Assembly (NCBI GenBank): GCA_938036625.1
Contig: CALHQH010000015.1
Location: forward strand, 1-61,676
Source of the DNA: an uncultured Candidatus Saccharibacteria bacterium
GTDB lineage: Bacteria > Patescibacteriota > Saccharimonadia > Saccharimonadales > Saccharimonadaceae
Direction of reading: 5' to 3'
Length of the DNA stretch: 61,676 nucleotides
Below the pieces are notes generated by a model, which saw nothing but the letters and a program-made list of their open reading frames with translations, did not search any database and was not told the DNA's origin. Position numbers and translations under genes: made by a program. This document shows positions 26,166 through 34,900 of the stretch, piece by piece. Position 1 is the first letter of the stretch, and every line of letters begins with the position of its first letter.

Positions 26166-26171
26166 TACAAT
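26166..26171 (+). promoter_or_regulatory. -10 box, leaderless type, for gatC
   Basis: TACAAT nine bases before the ATG at 26181, with no ribosome site. Confidence 0.6.
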
Positions 26172-26180
26172 ATATCCATA

Positions 26181-26474
26181 ATGAGTAATATTACCACTGA
26201 AGATGTGCAGCACCTTGCACAATTAAGTTCGATTAGTCTTGGTGATTCAGCCGACGTTGCCGCGCTGCGCCAAAACCTCGAGGATATCCTGCACTATATT
26301 GAGCAGCTATCCACCCTCGACACGACTGGTGTCGAGCCAACCTACCAAGTAACAGGTCTGACTAATGTGTGGCGGCCCGACACAATAGACGTCAGCGACA
26401 TATCGCGCGAGCAGCTATTGGGGCTAGCAGCTGAGCAGGCAGATAAGTGTGTAAAAGTACCGAAGGTGTTGTGA
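26181..26474 (+). CDS. gatC: Glutamyl/aspartyl-tRNA amidotransferase subunit C
   Basis: A 97-residue GatC, the normal size. It starts MSNITTEDVQHLAQLSSISL and has the typical LRQNLEDILHYIEQLSTLDTTGVEP centre and WRPD end. It is the scaffold that holds GatA and GatB together. The longer frame from 26160 is rejected because the -10 box lies at 26166 and the family begins at this Met. One base separates its stop from gatA, so translation is coupled. Confidence 0.95.
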   Translation: MSNITTEDVQHLAQLSSISLGDSADVAALRQNLEDILHYIEQLSTLDTTGVEPTYQVTGLTNVWRPDTIDVSDISREQLLGLAAEQADKCVKVPKVL

Positions 26475-26475
26475 T

Positions 26476-27885
26476 ATGAATATTACAGAGAGAGTTGCTC
26501 AGATCAAACAAGGCCAGACATCGGCTATTGCTCAGGTACAAGCGGCATTGCAGCGGGCGCGTGATGCCGAAGAATACCACGCCTTGCTGAGCCTGACAGA
26601 AGAGCGGGCACTGCAGCGGGCACAAGAAATTGATGAGGCGCTGGCTCGGGGCGAGGACGTTGGGGTGCTGGCTGGCGTGCCGTTCGTCGTTAAGGATAAT
26701 TATCTTGCGTATGGTGCACCGAGTACAGCAGCCAGCAAGATGCTTGAGAGCTTTGATGCGCCTCTTCAGGCAACAGTGGTAGATAAGCTTGAAGCAGCTG
26801 GGGCGATCTGCATTGGCAAGAGCAACCTCGATGCCTTTGCGCATGGTGGGAGCACAGAGAACTCATATTTTGGTGCTACACACAACGCTGTCAACAAGAC
26901 GAAGGTAGCTGGCGGCAGTAGTGGCGGCTCGGCTGTGGTGACGGCGCTCGACATTGTGCCATTTGCCTTAGGAACAGATACGGGAGGCTCGATTCGCCAA
27001 CCCGCCAGTTTCAATGGCGTGTATGGTATCAAGCCAACCTATGGCACAGCGAGCCGCTATGGTGTTGTGGCAATGGCCTCGAGCACTGATACGATGGGCT
27101 GCTTTGCGCGCAGTGCTGAGGATGTTGCTGTGGTGATGAGCGTCATGGCTGGCCAAGACCCGAAGGATATGACGACGCTGCCCGACTTCTTCGCGCCTGC
27201 GACAGAGATGCCGCAACAGCTGAAGATCGGTATCATCAACGAAGCAATGGGTGATGGTGTTGATGCGGAGGTGCGTCAGGCGGTCAGCCAGTATGCCGAT
27301 GCTCTGCGATCGCATGGCCATACTGTTGAGACAGTGAGTATGCCGATGCTCCAGTACGCTCTTGCTATCTACTACATTGTTGTGCCAGCTGAGATCTCAA
27401 GCAACCTGGCGCGCTACGATGGTGTGCGCTATGGCCATCGCGCTGAGGGGGTCAAGACACTGGCCGAGCTTTATGGTCGGAGCCGCGACGAAGGCTTTAT
27501 GCCAGAGAACAAGCGGCGCATTATGATTGGGAGCTACGTACTGAGCAGTGGGTATTTCGACGCGTACTATCTCCAGGCGCAAAAGGCGCGGACATTGCTC
27601 ATCAACGAATTTAACGCCCTGTTTGAGCAATACGACATGCTTCTTTTGCCAACAGCGCCAACTCCTGCCTTTGGTCTTGGTGAAAACAGCGATGACCCAC
27701 TCAAGATGTATCTCGCGGATATCATGACGGTGCCAGCCAGCCTAGCCGGGCTGCCAGCGCTGAGTGTGCCAGCAGGGGTGAGCCAGGCGGGCCTGCCAAT
27801 CGGTGCGCAGTTGATTGGCCCTATGCAGAGTGATGCAACGCTACTTGCTGTGGCAACCCAAGCCGCTACAGAAAGGAGTGCCTAA
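26476..27885 (+). CDS. gatA: Glutamyl/aspartyl-tRNA amidotransferase subunit A
   Basis: A 469-residue amidase. The Ser-Ser-Lys triad is visible: the Lys in PFVVKDNYL, the cis-Ser in AGGSSGGSAVV, and the nucleophilic Ser in TDTGGSIRQPASFNG. It releases ammonia from glutamine for GatB to convert Glu-tRNA(Gln) or Asp-tRNA(Asn). The length is slightly short of the usual 480-490. Its stop overlaps the start of the next gene (TAATG), and that gene is not gatB but a membrane protein with a HEPN-like motif. Confidence 0.97.
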   Translation: MNITERVAQIKQGQTSAIAQVQAALQRARDAEEYHALLSLTEERALQRAQEIDEALARGEDVGVLAGVPFVVKDNYLAYGAPSTAASKMLESFDAPLQATVVDKLEAAGAICIGKSNLDAFAHGGSTENSYFGATHNAVNKTKVAGGSSGGSAVVTALDIVPFALGTDTGGSIRQPASFNGVYGIKPTYGTASRYGVVAMASSTDTMGCFARSAEDVAVVMSVMAGQDPKDMTTLPDFFAPATEMPQQLKIGIINEAMGDGVDAEVRQAVSQYADALRSHGHTVETVSMPMLQYALAIYYIVVPAEISSNLARYDGVRYGHRAEGVKTLAELYGRSRDEGFMPENKRRIMIGSYVLSSGYFDAYYLQAQKARTLLINEFNALFEQYDMLLLPTAPTPAFGLGENSDDPLKMYLADIMTVPASLAGLPALSVPAGVSQAGLPIGAQLIGPMQSDATLLAVATQAATERSA

Positions 27886-28304
27886 TGTCTGGGGGTGTGA
27901 CGATTCTTCTGGTGGGTATTATTATCATTGCTGCAATCTTGGCTGCTGTTGTTGCACTGACGCGCCAGGGCGGCAAGGTGCTTAATGTCGAGAAATACCA
28001 AGCGCGCTGGCTTGCCATTGAGAATAGCCTCGACAAATCCAACATTGGCACATATCAGTTGGCTATCTTCGAGGCAGATAAGTTACTCGATCTTGCCCTG
28101 CGCGAGCGTGGCTTTGCTGGCGATACAATGGGTGAGCGCATGAAGTCGGCTCGCGAACAATGGAGTAATAGCAACCACGTATGGGGTGCTCACAAGGTGC
28201 GCAACAAGCTGGCACACGAGGCTAATGTGCGGCTCTCGCGCGAGATTGCCTTGCGGGCATTGGCTGCGTATAAACAGGGGTTAAAGGATTTGGGAGCGAT
28301 ATAA
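27885..28304 (+). CDS. Membrane-anchored HEPN-like protein inside the gat operon
   Basis: A 139-residue protein with one N-terminal transmembrane helix (about 5-27), then an all-helical cytoplasmic domain. Residues 100-111 read WGAHKVRNKLAH, giving an R106-x4-H111 motif (RNKLAH) like that of HEPN/DUF4145 domains, many of which are metal-independent RNases in toxin or defence systems. It starts on the gatA stop codon (TAATG) and gatB follows two bases after its stop, so it is tightly co-translated with the amidotransferase. A role in tRNA processing or in sensing translation is possible but not shown. Family placement is moderate. Confidence 0.7.
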   Translation: MSGGVTILLVGIIIIAAILAAVVALTRQGGKVLNVEKYQARWLAIENSLDKSNIGTYQLAIFEADKLLDLALRERGFAGDTMGERMKSAREQWSNSNHVWGAHKVRNKLAHEANVRLSREIALRALAAYKQGLKDLGAI

Positions 28305-28306
28305 TT

Positions 28307-29818
28307 ATGGCAGTTTCTCACGATGTTTTGCAAAAATATGAAGTGACGATCGGTATCGAATGCCACGTCCAGTTGGCGACAGACACGAAACTCTTTAGTC
28401 CAGCCGATAATGATGCCCGCGATGCCGAGCCCAATAGCAAAGTCCACCCGATCGACTTCGGTCTGCCTGGCATGCTACCAGTCCTGAATCGCCACGCTGT
28501 TGATCTTGCGATTCGAGCCGGTAAGGCACTCAATGCACCCATCGCTCGTGTCTCGCGCTTCGATCGCAAGCATTATTTTTATCCAGATCTACCGAAAGGC
28601 TACCAGACGAGCCAGATGTATCAGCCGATTATCTTGGCGGGCTATGTCGATGTGCCACTTGATGACGGCAGCACCACGCGCGTCCGGATCGACCATGCTC
28701 ACATGGAGGAAGATGCTGGTAAGCTAACACACCACGATGGTTACTCGCTAGTTGATCTCAACCGGGCGGGTACACCACTGATCGAGATCGTCTCACAGCC
28801 TGATATTCACTCGGCAGCCGAGGCTCGTGCCTACGCAGCAGAGCTTCATAAGCTCATGACCTATGCTGGCGTCACACACGGCGATCTCTACCATGGTAAT
28901 ATGCGCTTTGACGTTAATATCTCAATCGCGCCAAAGGGTTCAGATCAGCTTGGGACGCGTGCCGAAGTGAAGAATCTCAATAGCTTCCGTAGTGTAGAAA
29001 AGGCAGTGGAGTATGAATTTGCGCGTCAGGCAGCTTTGCTCGAGCGCGGCGAGCGTGTTGTGCAAGAGACCCGTGGCTGGAGTGACGATAAAGGCATCAC
29101 CACGAGCCAGCGCAGCAAAGAAGATGCACAGGACTATCGCTACATGCCCGACCCAGACATTCCACCAATTGTCCTAACGGATGAAGAGATTGCCCGTGTC
29201 CAGCAGGACGTACCGACGATGCCAGGCGAATACCGTGCGCAGTGGCAGAGTCTTGCGCTGGATAACTCGGTGGTTAATACTGTGCTCAGCCATCAGCTAC
29301 TGGCTATTTTGCTCAGTAGTATCTACCCACTAGAGCATAATGCTGCGTCGATTTTGCAGAGCCTTGGCATTGATGAGTCGGTGTATGAGCGGCTTGTCAA
29401 GCGGATCTTTAACTGGTTTGCTTCCACGCCAGAAGAGTTGATGGATATGAGTAAGGTTGAATCGGGTTTTGTTGGGCCGCGGCGACTCTTACTGCTCTCA
29501 CAGTTGGTGGAGGACAACAAAGTCAGCTCGACTGGTGCGAAGGAGCTCTTTCTTGACCTTTTTGACGAGCAATATACTGGCAAGATGCCTGAGGCGATTG
29601 CTGAGGCAAAGAACTTGCTCCAGGTATCAGACGAGGGGGCGATTGGCGCAATTGTCGATGAGGTGATGAATGACCCAGCCAGTGCAGCGTCCATTGCCGA
29701 TATCAAGGCTGGCAAGGATAAGGCAATTGGTTACCTCGTCGGGCAAGTCATGAAGCGATCCCGCGGCAAAGCTAATCCAGCTCTGGCGCAGAAACTGATT
29801 CGCGAGAGGCTGAAGTGA
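28307..29818 (+). CDS. gatB: Glutamyl/aspartyl-tRNA amidotransferase subunit B
   Basis: A 503-residue GatB, slightly longer than usual. The kinase-like N-terminal cradle is seen in TIGIECHVQL, FGLPGMLPVLN, RKHYFYPDLPKGYQTSQ and HMEEDAGKL. A helical domain and the C-terminal YqeY-like tRNA-binding tail (ANPALAQKLIRERL) follow. It phosphorylates misacylated tRNA and transfers ammonia from GatA. It implies that this organism makes Gln-tRNA or Asn-tRNA indirectly. It is the last gat gene; galU follows after 30 bases with its own ribosome site. Confidence 0.97.
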   Translation: MAVSHDVLQKYEVTIGIECHVQLATDTKLFSPADNDARDAEPNSKVHPIDFGLPGMLPVLNRHAVDLAIRAGKALNAPIARVSRFDRKHYFYPDLPKGYQTSQMYQPIILAGYVDVPLDDGSTTRVRIDHAHMEEDAGKLTHHDGYSLVDLNRAGTPLIEIVSQPDIHSAAEARAYAAELHKLMTYAGVTHGDLYHGNMRFDVNISIAPKGSDQLGTRAEVKNLNSFRSVEKAVEYEFARQAALLERGERVVQETRGWSDDKGITTSQRSKEDAQDYRYMPDPDIPPIVLTDEEIARVQQDVPTMPGEYRAQWQSLALDNSVVNTVLSHQLLAILLSSIYPLEHNAASILQSLGIDESVYERLVKRIFNWFASTPEELMDMSKVESGFVGPRRLLLLSQLVEDNKVSSTGAKELFLDLFDEQYTGKMPEAIAEAKNLLQVSDEGAIGAIVDEVMNDPASAASIADIKAGKDKAIGYLVGQVMKRSRGKANPALAQKLIRERLK

Positions 29819-29848
29819 GCAACTAAAGGATATAAAAGGAGAATCATA

Positions 29849-30754
29849 ATGAAACGACCAACAAAAGCAATCATCGCCGCCGCGGGTTTTGGTACGCGGT
29901 TCTTGCCTCAGACCAAGGCGATGCCTAAGGAGATGATGCCGCTGATCGATAAGCCGATCATTCAGTATGTGGTGGAGGAGCTCGTCCAGGCGGGGATTCG
30001 CGACATTATCATCGTGGGGAGTGCTAATAAGCGTGCGATCGAAGACCACTTTGATGTGCCAAATGAGGATCTGCTAGCTAACCTTCGGGCCGGTGGGCCA
30101 AAGAAGCAGCCATTGATTGATACCGTCAAGCAGCTCTCGGAGATGGCAAACTTTATCTACATCCGCCAAAAGGGTCCATACGGCAACGCGACACCGCTGG
30201 CTTGCGCAGCGCACCTCATCAACCGCGACGAGCCCGTCATCTATACCTTTGCCGATGATTTCATTGCTGCCAGTCCAAGCCGCTTCCAGCAGATGATCGC
30301 TGCGTCGCAAGAGCTCGATGGTGCGGTACTATCGTGCAAAAAGATCGTCGATGATGCTGAGTTTGATCGCTACGGCGTTGTGGCTGGCCAGCAGCTATCG
30401 GACGGTGTTATTAAGATGAGCAACATCGTTGAGAAGCCAGGCAAGGCTAATGCACCATCCGATCTCGCTAGCGTCAGTAGTTATATCCTGCCCGGCGAAT
30501 TCTTTAGCTACCTCGAGCACGCGAAGGAGCATTTTGATGGGCATGGCGAGTTTACCGTCCAGCCTATTATGCAGCGGATGATTGATGACGACCACGCGTT
30601 CTTTGGCGTGGAGATTACCAACGGTACATATTATGACACTGGCGATAAGCTAGAGTACCTCAAGACCGTTGTGGATTTTGGCCTCAAAGACCCCGTGCTT
30701 GGCCCGGAGTTTGCAAAATACCTACGGGCTCGCTATACTGATACTCAGGCATAG
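29849..30754 (+). CDS. galU: UTP--glucose-1-phosphate uridylyltransferase
   Basis: A 301-residue nucleotidyltransferase. The start KAIIAAAGFGTRFLPQTKAMPKEMMPLIDKP is the UTP-binding signature (G-x-G-T-R with the catalytic Lys). VEELVQAGI, FADDFI and VEKP are family blocks. It makes UDP-glucose for surface polysaccharide and glycolipid. AGGAG supports the start. The genes after it encode three small envelope proteins, and this group may be one envelope operon with the gat genes upstream. Confidence 0.96.
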   Translation: MKRPTKAIIAAAGFGTRFLPQTKAMPKEMMPLIDKPIIQYVVEELVQAGIRDIIIVGSANKRAIEDHFDVPNEDLLANLRAGGPKKQPLIDTVKQLSEMANFIYIRQKGPYGNATPLACAAHLINRDEPVIYTFADDFIAASPSRFQQMIAASQELDGAVLSCKKIVDDAEFDRYGVVAGQQLSDGVIKMSNIVEKPGKANAPSDLASVSSYILPGEFFSYLEHAKEHFDGHGEFTVQPIMQRMIDDDHAFFGVEITNGTYYDTGDKLEYLKTVVDFGLKDPVLGPEFAKYLRARYTDTQA

Positions 30755-30786
30755 TATATATGCTACTAACATAAAGGAGATACCGC

Positions 30787-31041
30787 ATGGAGTGGGCCCA
30801 GATATTAGTTATCATGTTATCGGTATTGCTGGCGCTGCTGCTGGTGCTTGCGATTGTCTTGACGGTTATATTGATTCGTATTACTAAGCGGATTAGTGCA
30901 GTGGCAGCATTAGCTGAGCGCGTGGCAACCAACCTTGAGACAACAACTGATAATATCACCCGATTTACTTCGCCATTTTGGCTGGCTAAGACGGCTATGT
31001 CTTCGATCAAAAAATTGTTTATTACCAAACGTAATCGATAA
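30787..31041 (+). CDS. Small membrane protein, DUF948-like
   Basis: An 84-residue protein with one long N-terminal transmembrane helix (about 5-31), then an amphipathic helix and a basic end. In size and layout it resembles short DUF948-type proteins, which are often encoded before YtxH proteins, as here. AAAGGAG precedes the ATG. The function is not known; it is probably a cell-envelope stress or structural component. Confidence 0.65.
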   Translation: MEWAQILVIMLSVLLALLLVLAIVLTVILIRITKRISAVAALAERVATNLETTTDNITRFTSPFWLAKTAMSSIKKLFITKRNR

Positions 31042-31055
31042 AGGAGAATATAAGA

Positions 31056-31334
31056 ATGTCGAAAGGTAAATTTGTCCTTGGTGCAGTCCTTGGTGCTGCT
31101 GCTGGCGTGGTAGCTGGGCTCTTGACAGCACCAAAGTCGGGTAAAGAAACACGAACCGACCTCAAGAAAAAAGCGCATGAGCTCAAGCAAGACGCCGCTA
31201 CAAAGGGTGACGAATTGCGCGCTAAGGGCGAGAAGGTGTACTATGAAGCACGTGATGTTGCTCGCGACCTTCATAGCCGCAGTGACCGTGCTTTGCGCAG
31301 TGCTCGCGACGAGTTTGCTAAGGGTAAAAAGTAG
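31056..31334 (+). CDS. YtxH-domain protein
   Basis: A 92-residue protein. The glycine/alanine-rich membrane segment VLGAVLGAAAGVVAGLLTAPKSGKETRTDLKKKA is the YtxH/gas-vesicle-like signature. A highly charged helical tail follows. In Bacillus YtxH is in a general stress operon; the exact job is not known. It lies 14 bases after the DUF948-like gene with AAAGGAG. Two hairpins follow before the next gene. Confidence 0.82.
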   Translation: MSKGKFVLGAVLGAAAGVVAGLLTAPKSGKETRTDLKKKAHELKQDAATKGDELRAKGEKVYYEARDVARDLHSRSDRALRSARDEFAKGKK

Positions 31335-31350
31335 CCTGTAAGCTACAAAT

Positions 31351-31396
31351 GGGTACGGCGAGTATCCTCCTAGGGGGGAGCAAGCTCGCCGCACCC
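31351..31396 (+). terminator. Large hairpin between ytxH-like and DUF5665 genes
   Basis: GGGTACGGCGAG pairs with CTCGCCGCACCC (one mismatch), with an inner CTCC/GGAG pair. No T-run follows, so it may be an attenuator or RNA-stability element rather than a full terminator. A smaller GTAGC/GCTAC hairpin lies at about 31331-31346. Confidence 0.5.
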
Positions 31397-31407
31397 TTGC
31401 AATTATT

Positions 31408-31758
31408 ATGACAGAGCAATCACTACCGTCACAGCGCCCATCAGACAAGTCAGCGACTTGTGAGAGGCATGATCATCCTGGGCCAGTTGCCGAGCTTACA
31501 CGGCAGGTCAAACAAGCCAACGAGACCGATGCACGCAAGGCTACCCTCGAGGATTTATTTTACGATTTTCATCGAAGCCGCGCAGAAGTCTACAAAATGA
31601 ACTTCATCCGCGGGATATTTTTTGGCCTCGGAAGCGTGCTTGGTGGGACGATTCTTGTGGCACTGTTTGTTTGGCTACTCAATGCTATTGGTCTCTTGGT
31701 GCCAGGCTTGGCCGACTTCATTGATAGTGTTATTAAGGTGATGAACGCACGGCACTGA
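31408..31758 (+). CDS. DUF5665-like membrane protein
   Basis: A 116-residue protein. A polar, disordered N-terminus (1-45) is followed by LEDLFYDFHRSRAEVYKMNFIRGIFFGLGSVLGG and a transmembrane helix, ending in NAIGLLVPGLADFIDSV. This matches the small DUF5665 family found in Firmicutes and CPR. The function is unknown. It has no ribosome site and lies just after the large hairpin, so it may be expressed by read-through. Confidence 0.72.
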   Translation: MTEQSLPSQRPSDKSATCERHDHPGPVAELTRQVKQANETDARKATLEDLFYDFHRSRAEVYKMNFIRGIFFGLGSVLGGTILVALFVWLLNAIGLLVPGLADFIDSVIKVMNARH

Positions 31759-31768
31759 TATGCTATAC

Positions 31769-31788
31769 GGGGGTAAGGCCCCATTTAT
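31769..31788 (+). terminator. Possible terminator after the DUF5665 gene
   Basis: GGGG, a 5-base loop and CCCC followed by ATTTATT. Short but GC-only stem. Confidence 0.4.
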
Positions 31789-31805
31789 TCTGCAGTAGAT
31801 CATTG

Positions 31806-31824
31806 CACTCCACTAGATGGAGTG
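31806..31824. repeat. Inverted repeat upstream of dnaE
   Basis: A perfect 7-bp palindromic arm pair CACTCCA / TGGAGTG with a 5-base centre, not followed by T's. The motif GATGGAGTG recurs 67 bases downstream (31884-31892), about 25 bases before the -10 box. It could be an operator for dnaE; no known regulator is indicated. Confidence 0.4.
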
Positions 31825-31916
31825 ATGAACGACTGGCGCACGCAACGCGAGAGTAGTTAAGTTTATTTTTGCTAATCACAACGATGGAGTGTTGGCCTTA
31901 TCCCTCGTTCATTTGC

Positions 31917-31922
31917 TATACT
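31917..31922 (+). promoter_or_regulatory. -10 box, leaderless type, for dnaE
   Basis: TATACT preceded by TGC (extended -10), eight bases before the ATG at 31931. Confidence 0.65.
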
Positions 31923-31930
31923 GGATAGGT

Positions 31931-34900
31931 ATGACTTCTCACTCATCAGCTTTGCAACCGTCAGATTTTGTTCACCTGCACAACCACACCCATCATTCGC
32001 TACTTGATGGTTTGACGAAGATTAGCGATCTTGTCAGTACTGTTAAAGATTATGGTATGACAGCAGCGGCCATCACCGACCATGGGACGATGAGTGGAGT
32101 ATTGGACTATTACAAGACAGCCAACGCAGCGGGCATCAAGCCAATTCTTGGCATTGAGGCATATGTTGCCGCCCGATCGCGCTTCGACCGTGACCCTGCC
32201 AAGGATAAGATGCGCTACCACCTGACGATCATTGCGATGAATAATCAGGGGTACCACAACCTGATGCGGCTCAGCACGAAGGCAAACTTAGAGGGGATGT
32301 ACTACAAGCCACGGATTGACCACGACCTTCTCGAGGAGCTCAACGAAGGGCTAATCGTCCTGAGTGGCTGTGCGAGTGGTGAGATTGGCGAGGCACTGCG
32401 CTATGACGACTATGCTAAGGCAGTCGAGATCGCTCAGTGGTATAAGCGTGTATTTGGCGATCGCTACTACCTTGAGCTGCAAGACCATGGCCACCCCGAT
32501 TCCAATACGCACTGGGATGTGCAAGCGAAGATTAACGAGGGTCTGCGCCGCATGGCTGAGGAGCTGGACATCCCTCTAGTGGTGACCTGCGATGGCCATT
32601 ACTTGACCCATGACTTCCAGGATGCGCATGAGATATTGCTTTGCGTGGGGACGGGTTCATTCTTGAGTGATGAAAAGCGAATGAGCCTGAAAGACTTCGA
32701 GCTTCATCTAACCGACCCACGTGATATCATTGCTCGCTGGGGAAGAGAGCTGCCTGAGGCAATTACCAATACCAAACAGATTGCCGACCGCTGCAATGTT
32801 GATATCGAGCTGGGCAAGATCCTCATCCCAAAGTACCCCTTGCCTGAGAGCGAGACGAGTGAACATAGCTACCTGCACAAGCTTGTGTATCGTGGCTTAG
32901 CCCAGCGCTACAATGGCGCAAAGCCCGAAGATACTGCCGATCAGCTCCCCGAGCAGATCATCCCCACCTTGGCCGATAGCGTGCGTGAGCGAGCCGAGAT
33001 GGAGCTAGGCGTCATGGCAAGCATGGGGTATGAGGGGTATTTCCTCATCGTGCAGGATTTCATCAACTGGGGCAAGAGTCAGGGGATTGTCTTTGGGCCG
33101 GGCCGGGGTAGTGCCGCAGGGTCGATCATTGCGTATGCGCTTAATATCACCGATCTTGACCCGCTCAAGTACGGTCTGCTCTTTGAGCGCTTCCTCAACC
33201 CCGATCGCATTAGCATGCCGGATATTGATGTCGACATTCAGGATACGCGGCGCGATGAGGTAATAGAATATTGCGCAAATAAGTATGGTCATGACCACGT
33301 CAGTAATATCGTCACCTTTGGTAAGATGGCGGCTCGGGCGGCGGTGCGTGATGTCGCGCGTGTGCTGGAGGTGCCGTATGCCGAAAGTGACCGCCTGGCC
33401 AAGATGGTGCCACCACCCGCTCAGGGGCGGCACATTCCGCTGGCAATCAGCACCAAAGAAGACCCCGACCTCAAGCACGAGTACGAGACAAACCCAACTG
33501 CCAAGCAAGTTTTTGATTATGCTATCCAGCTAGAGGGGACAATTCGCAGCCATGGCGTACACGCGTGTGGCGTGGTGATTGCGCCCGACGAGCTCGTCAA
33601 ATATATCCCGCTTGAGCAGGCGCAGAAAGGCGTGGTGGCGACGCAATTTCCGATGGGCGAGGTAGAGGACCTTGGCTTGCTCAAGATGGACTTCCTTGGC
33701 CTGTCGAACCTATCGATTATTAACAATGCAATGCGGATTATCCGCAAAGTCTATGGCGATACGATCGACCTCTCCACGCTACCACTTGATGACGAAGCAA
33801 CGTACAAGCTCTTTCAGCGGGGGGATACAACAGGGGTATTCCAGCTTGAGTCGGCTGGGATGAAGCGTTATTTGCGCGCGCTCAAGCCGTCGCACTTTGA
33901 GGATATCATTGCTATGGTGGCACTGTACCGGCCAGGGCCAATGCAGTTTATCGATAGTTTTATTCGGCGCAAGCACGGTGAGGAGGAGATCACCTACCTC
34001 CACCCCGGGATGAAGAGCTCACTTGAGAACACGTATGGTATTTTGGTCTATCAAGAGCAGTTTATGCAGATCTCCAAGGAGTGGTGTGGCTTTACTGGTG
34101 GACAGGCCGATACCCTGCGCAAGGCCGTTGGTAAGAAAAAGATCGACCTAATGAAGAAGGTTAAGCCGGAGTTTGTCGAAGGAGCAGTGAAGGTCGGTGG
34201 GGCAACGCGTGAGATGGCCGAGACGTTTTGGACGCAGCTGGAAGAGTTTGCCAATTACTGTTTCAATAAAAGCCATGCGGCGTGCTACGGGCTCATTGCC
34301 TACTGGACGGCATACCTCAAGGCGCACTACCCCGATGCCTTTATGGCGGCCTTGATGACAAGTGACCACGATGACGTCGACCGACTGGCGATCGAGATCA
34401 CCGAGTGTAAGCATATGGGCCTGACGGTGCTTAACCCTGATGTCAATGAATCGTACGAAGAATTTGCGGTGGTGCCGGGCAAGAAGCAGATCCGCTTTGG
34501 TATGGCAGCAGTGAAAGGTGTTGGCGTGGGGGCAGTGGAAGAGATCGTCAAAATGCGCGACCGCGATGGGAAGTTTGCGACTGTGGAGGACTTTGCCAAG
34601 CGTGTCTCGACCAGCAAGTGCAACAAACGGGTCTGGGAGTCGCTCATTAAATCGGGCGGCTTTGATGCGCTAGGTGATCGCTCTGACCTCCTCTTTAATC
34701 TTGAGAACGTCCTTGCTTTTGCCAGCAAATTACAGAAGGAAGCACTGAGTGGTCAGACTGACCTCTTCGGCAGCCTAGCCGACAGCTCCACAGAGGTTAT
34801 GCCGTCAATTGAGCTTAAGCCAGCACCCGTCAAACACACTGACAAAGAGCGTCTCATGTGGGAGCGCGAGCTGATTGGCCTCTATATTAGTGCGCACCCG

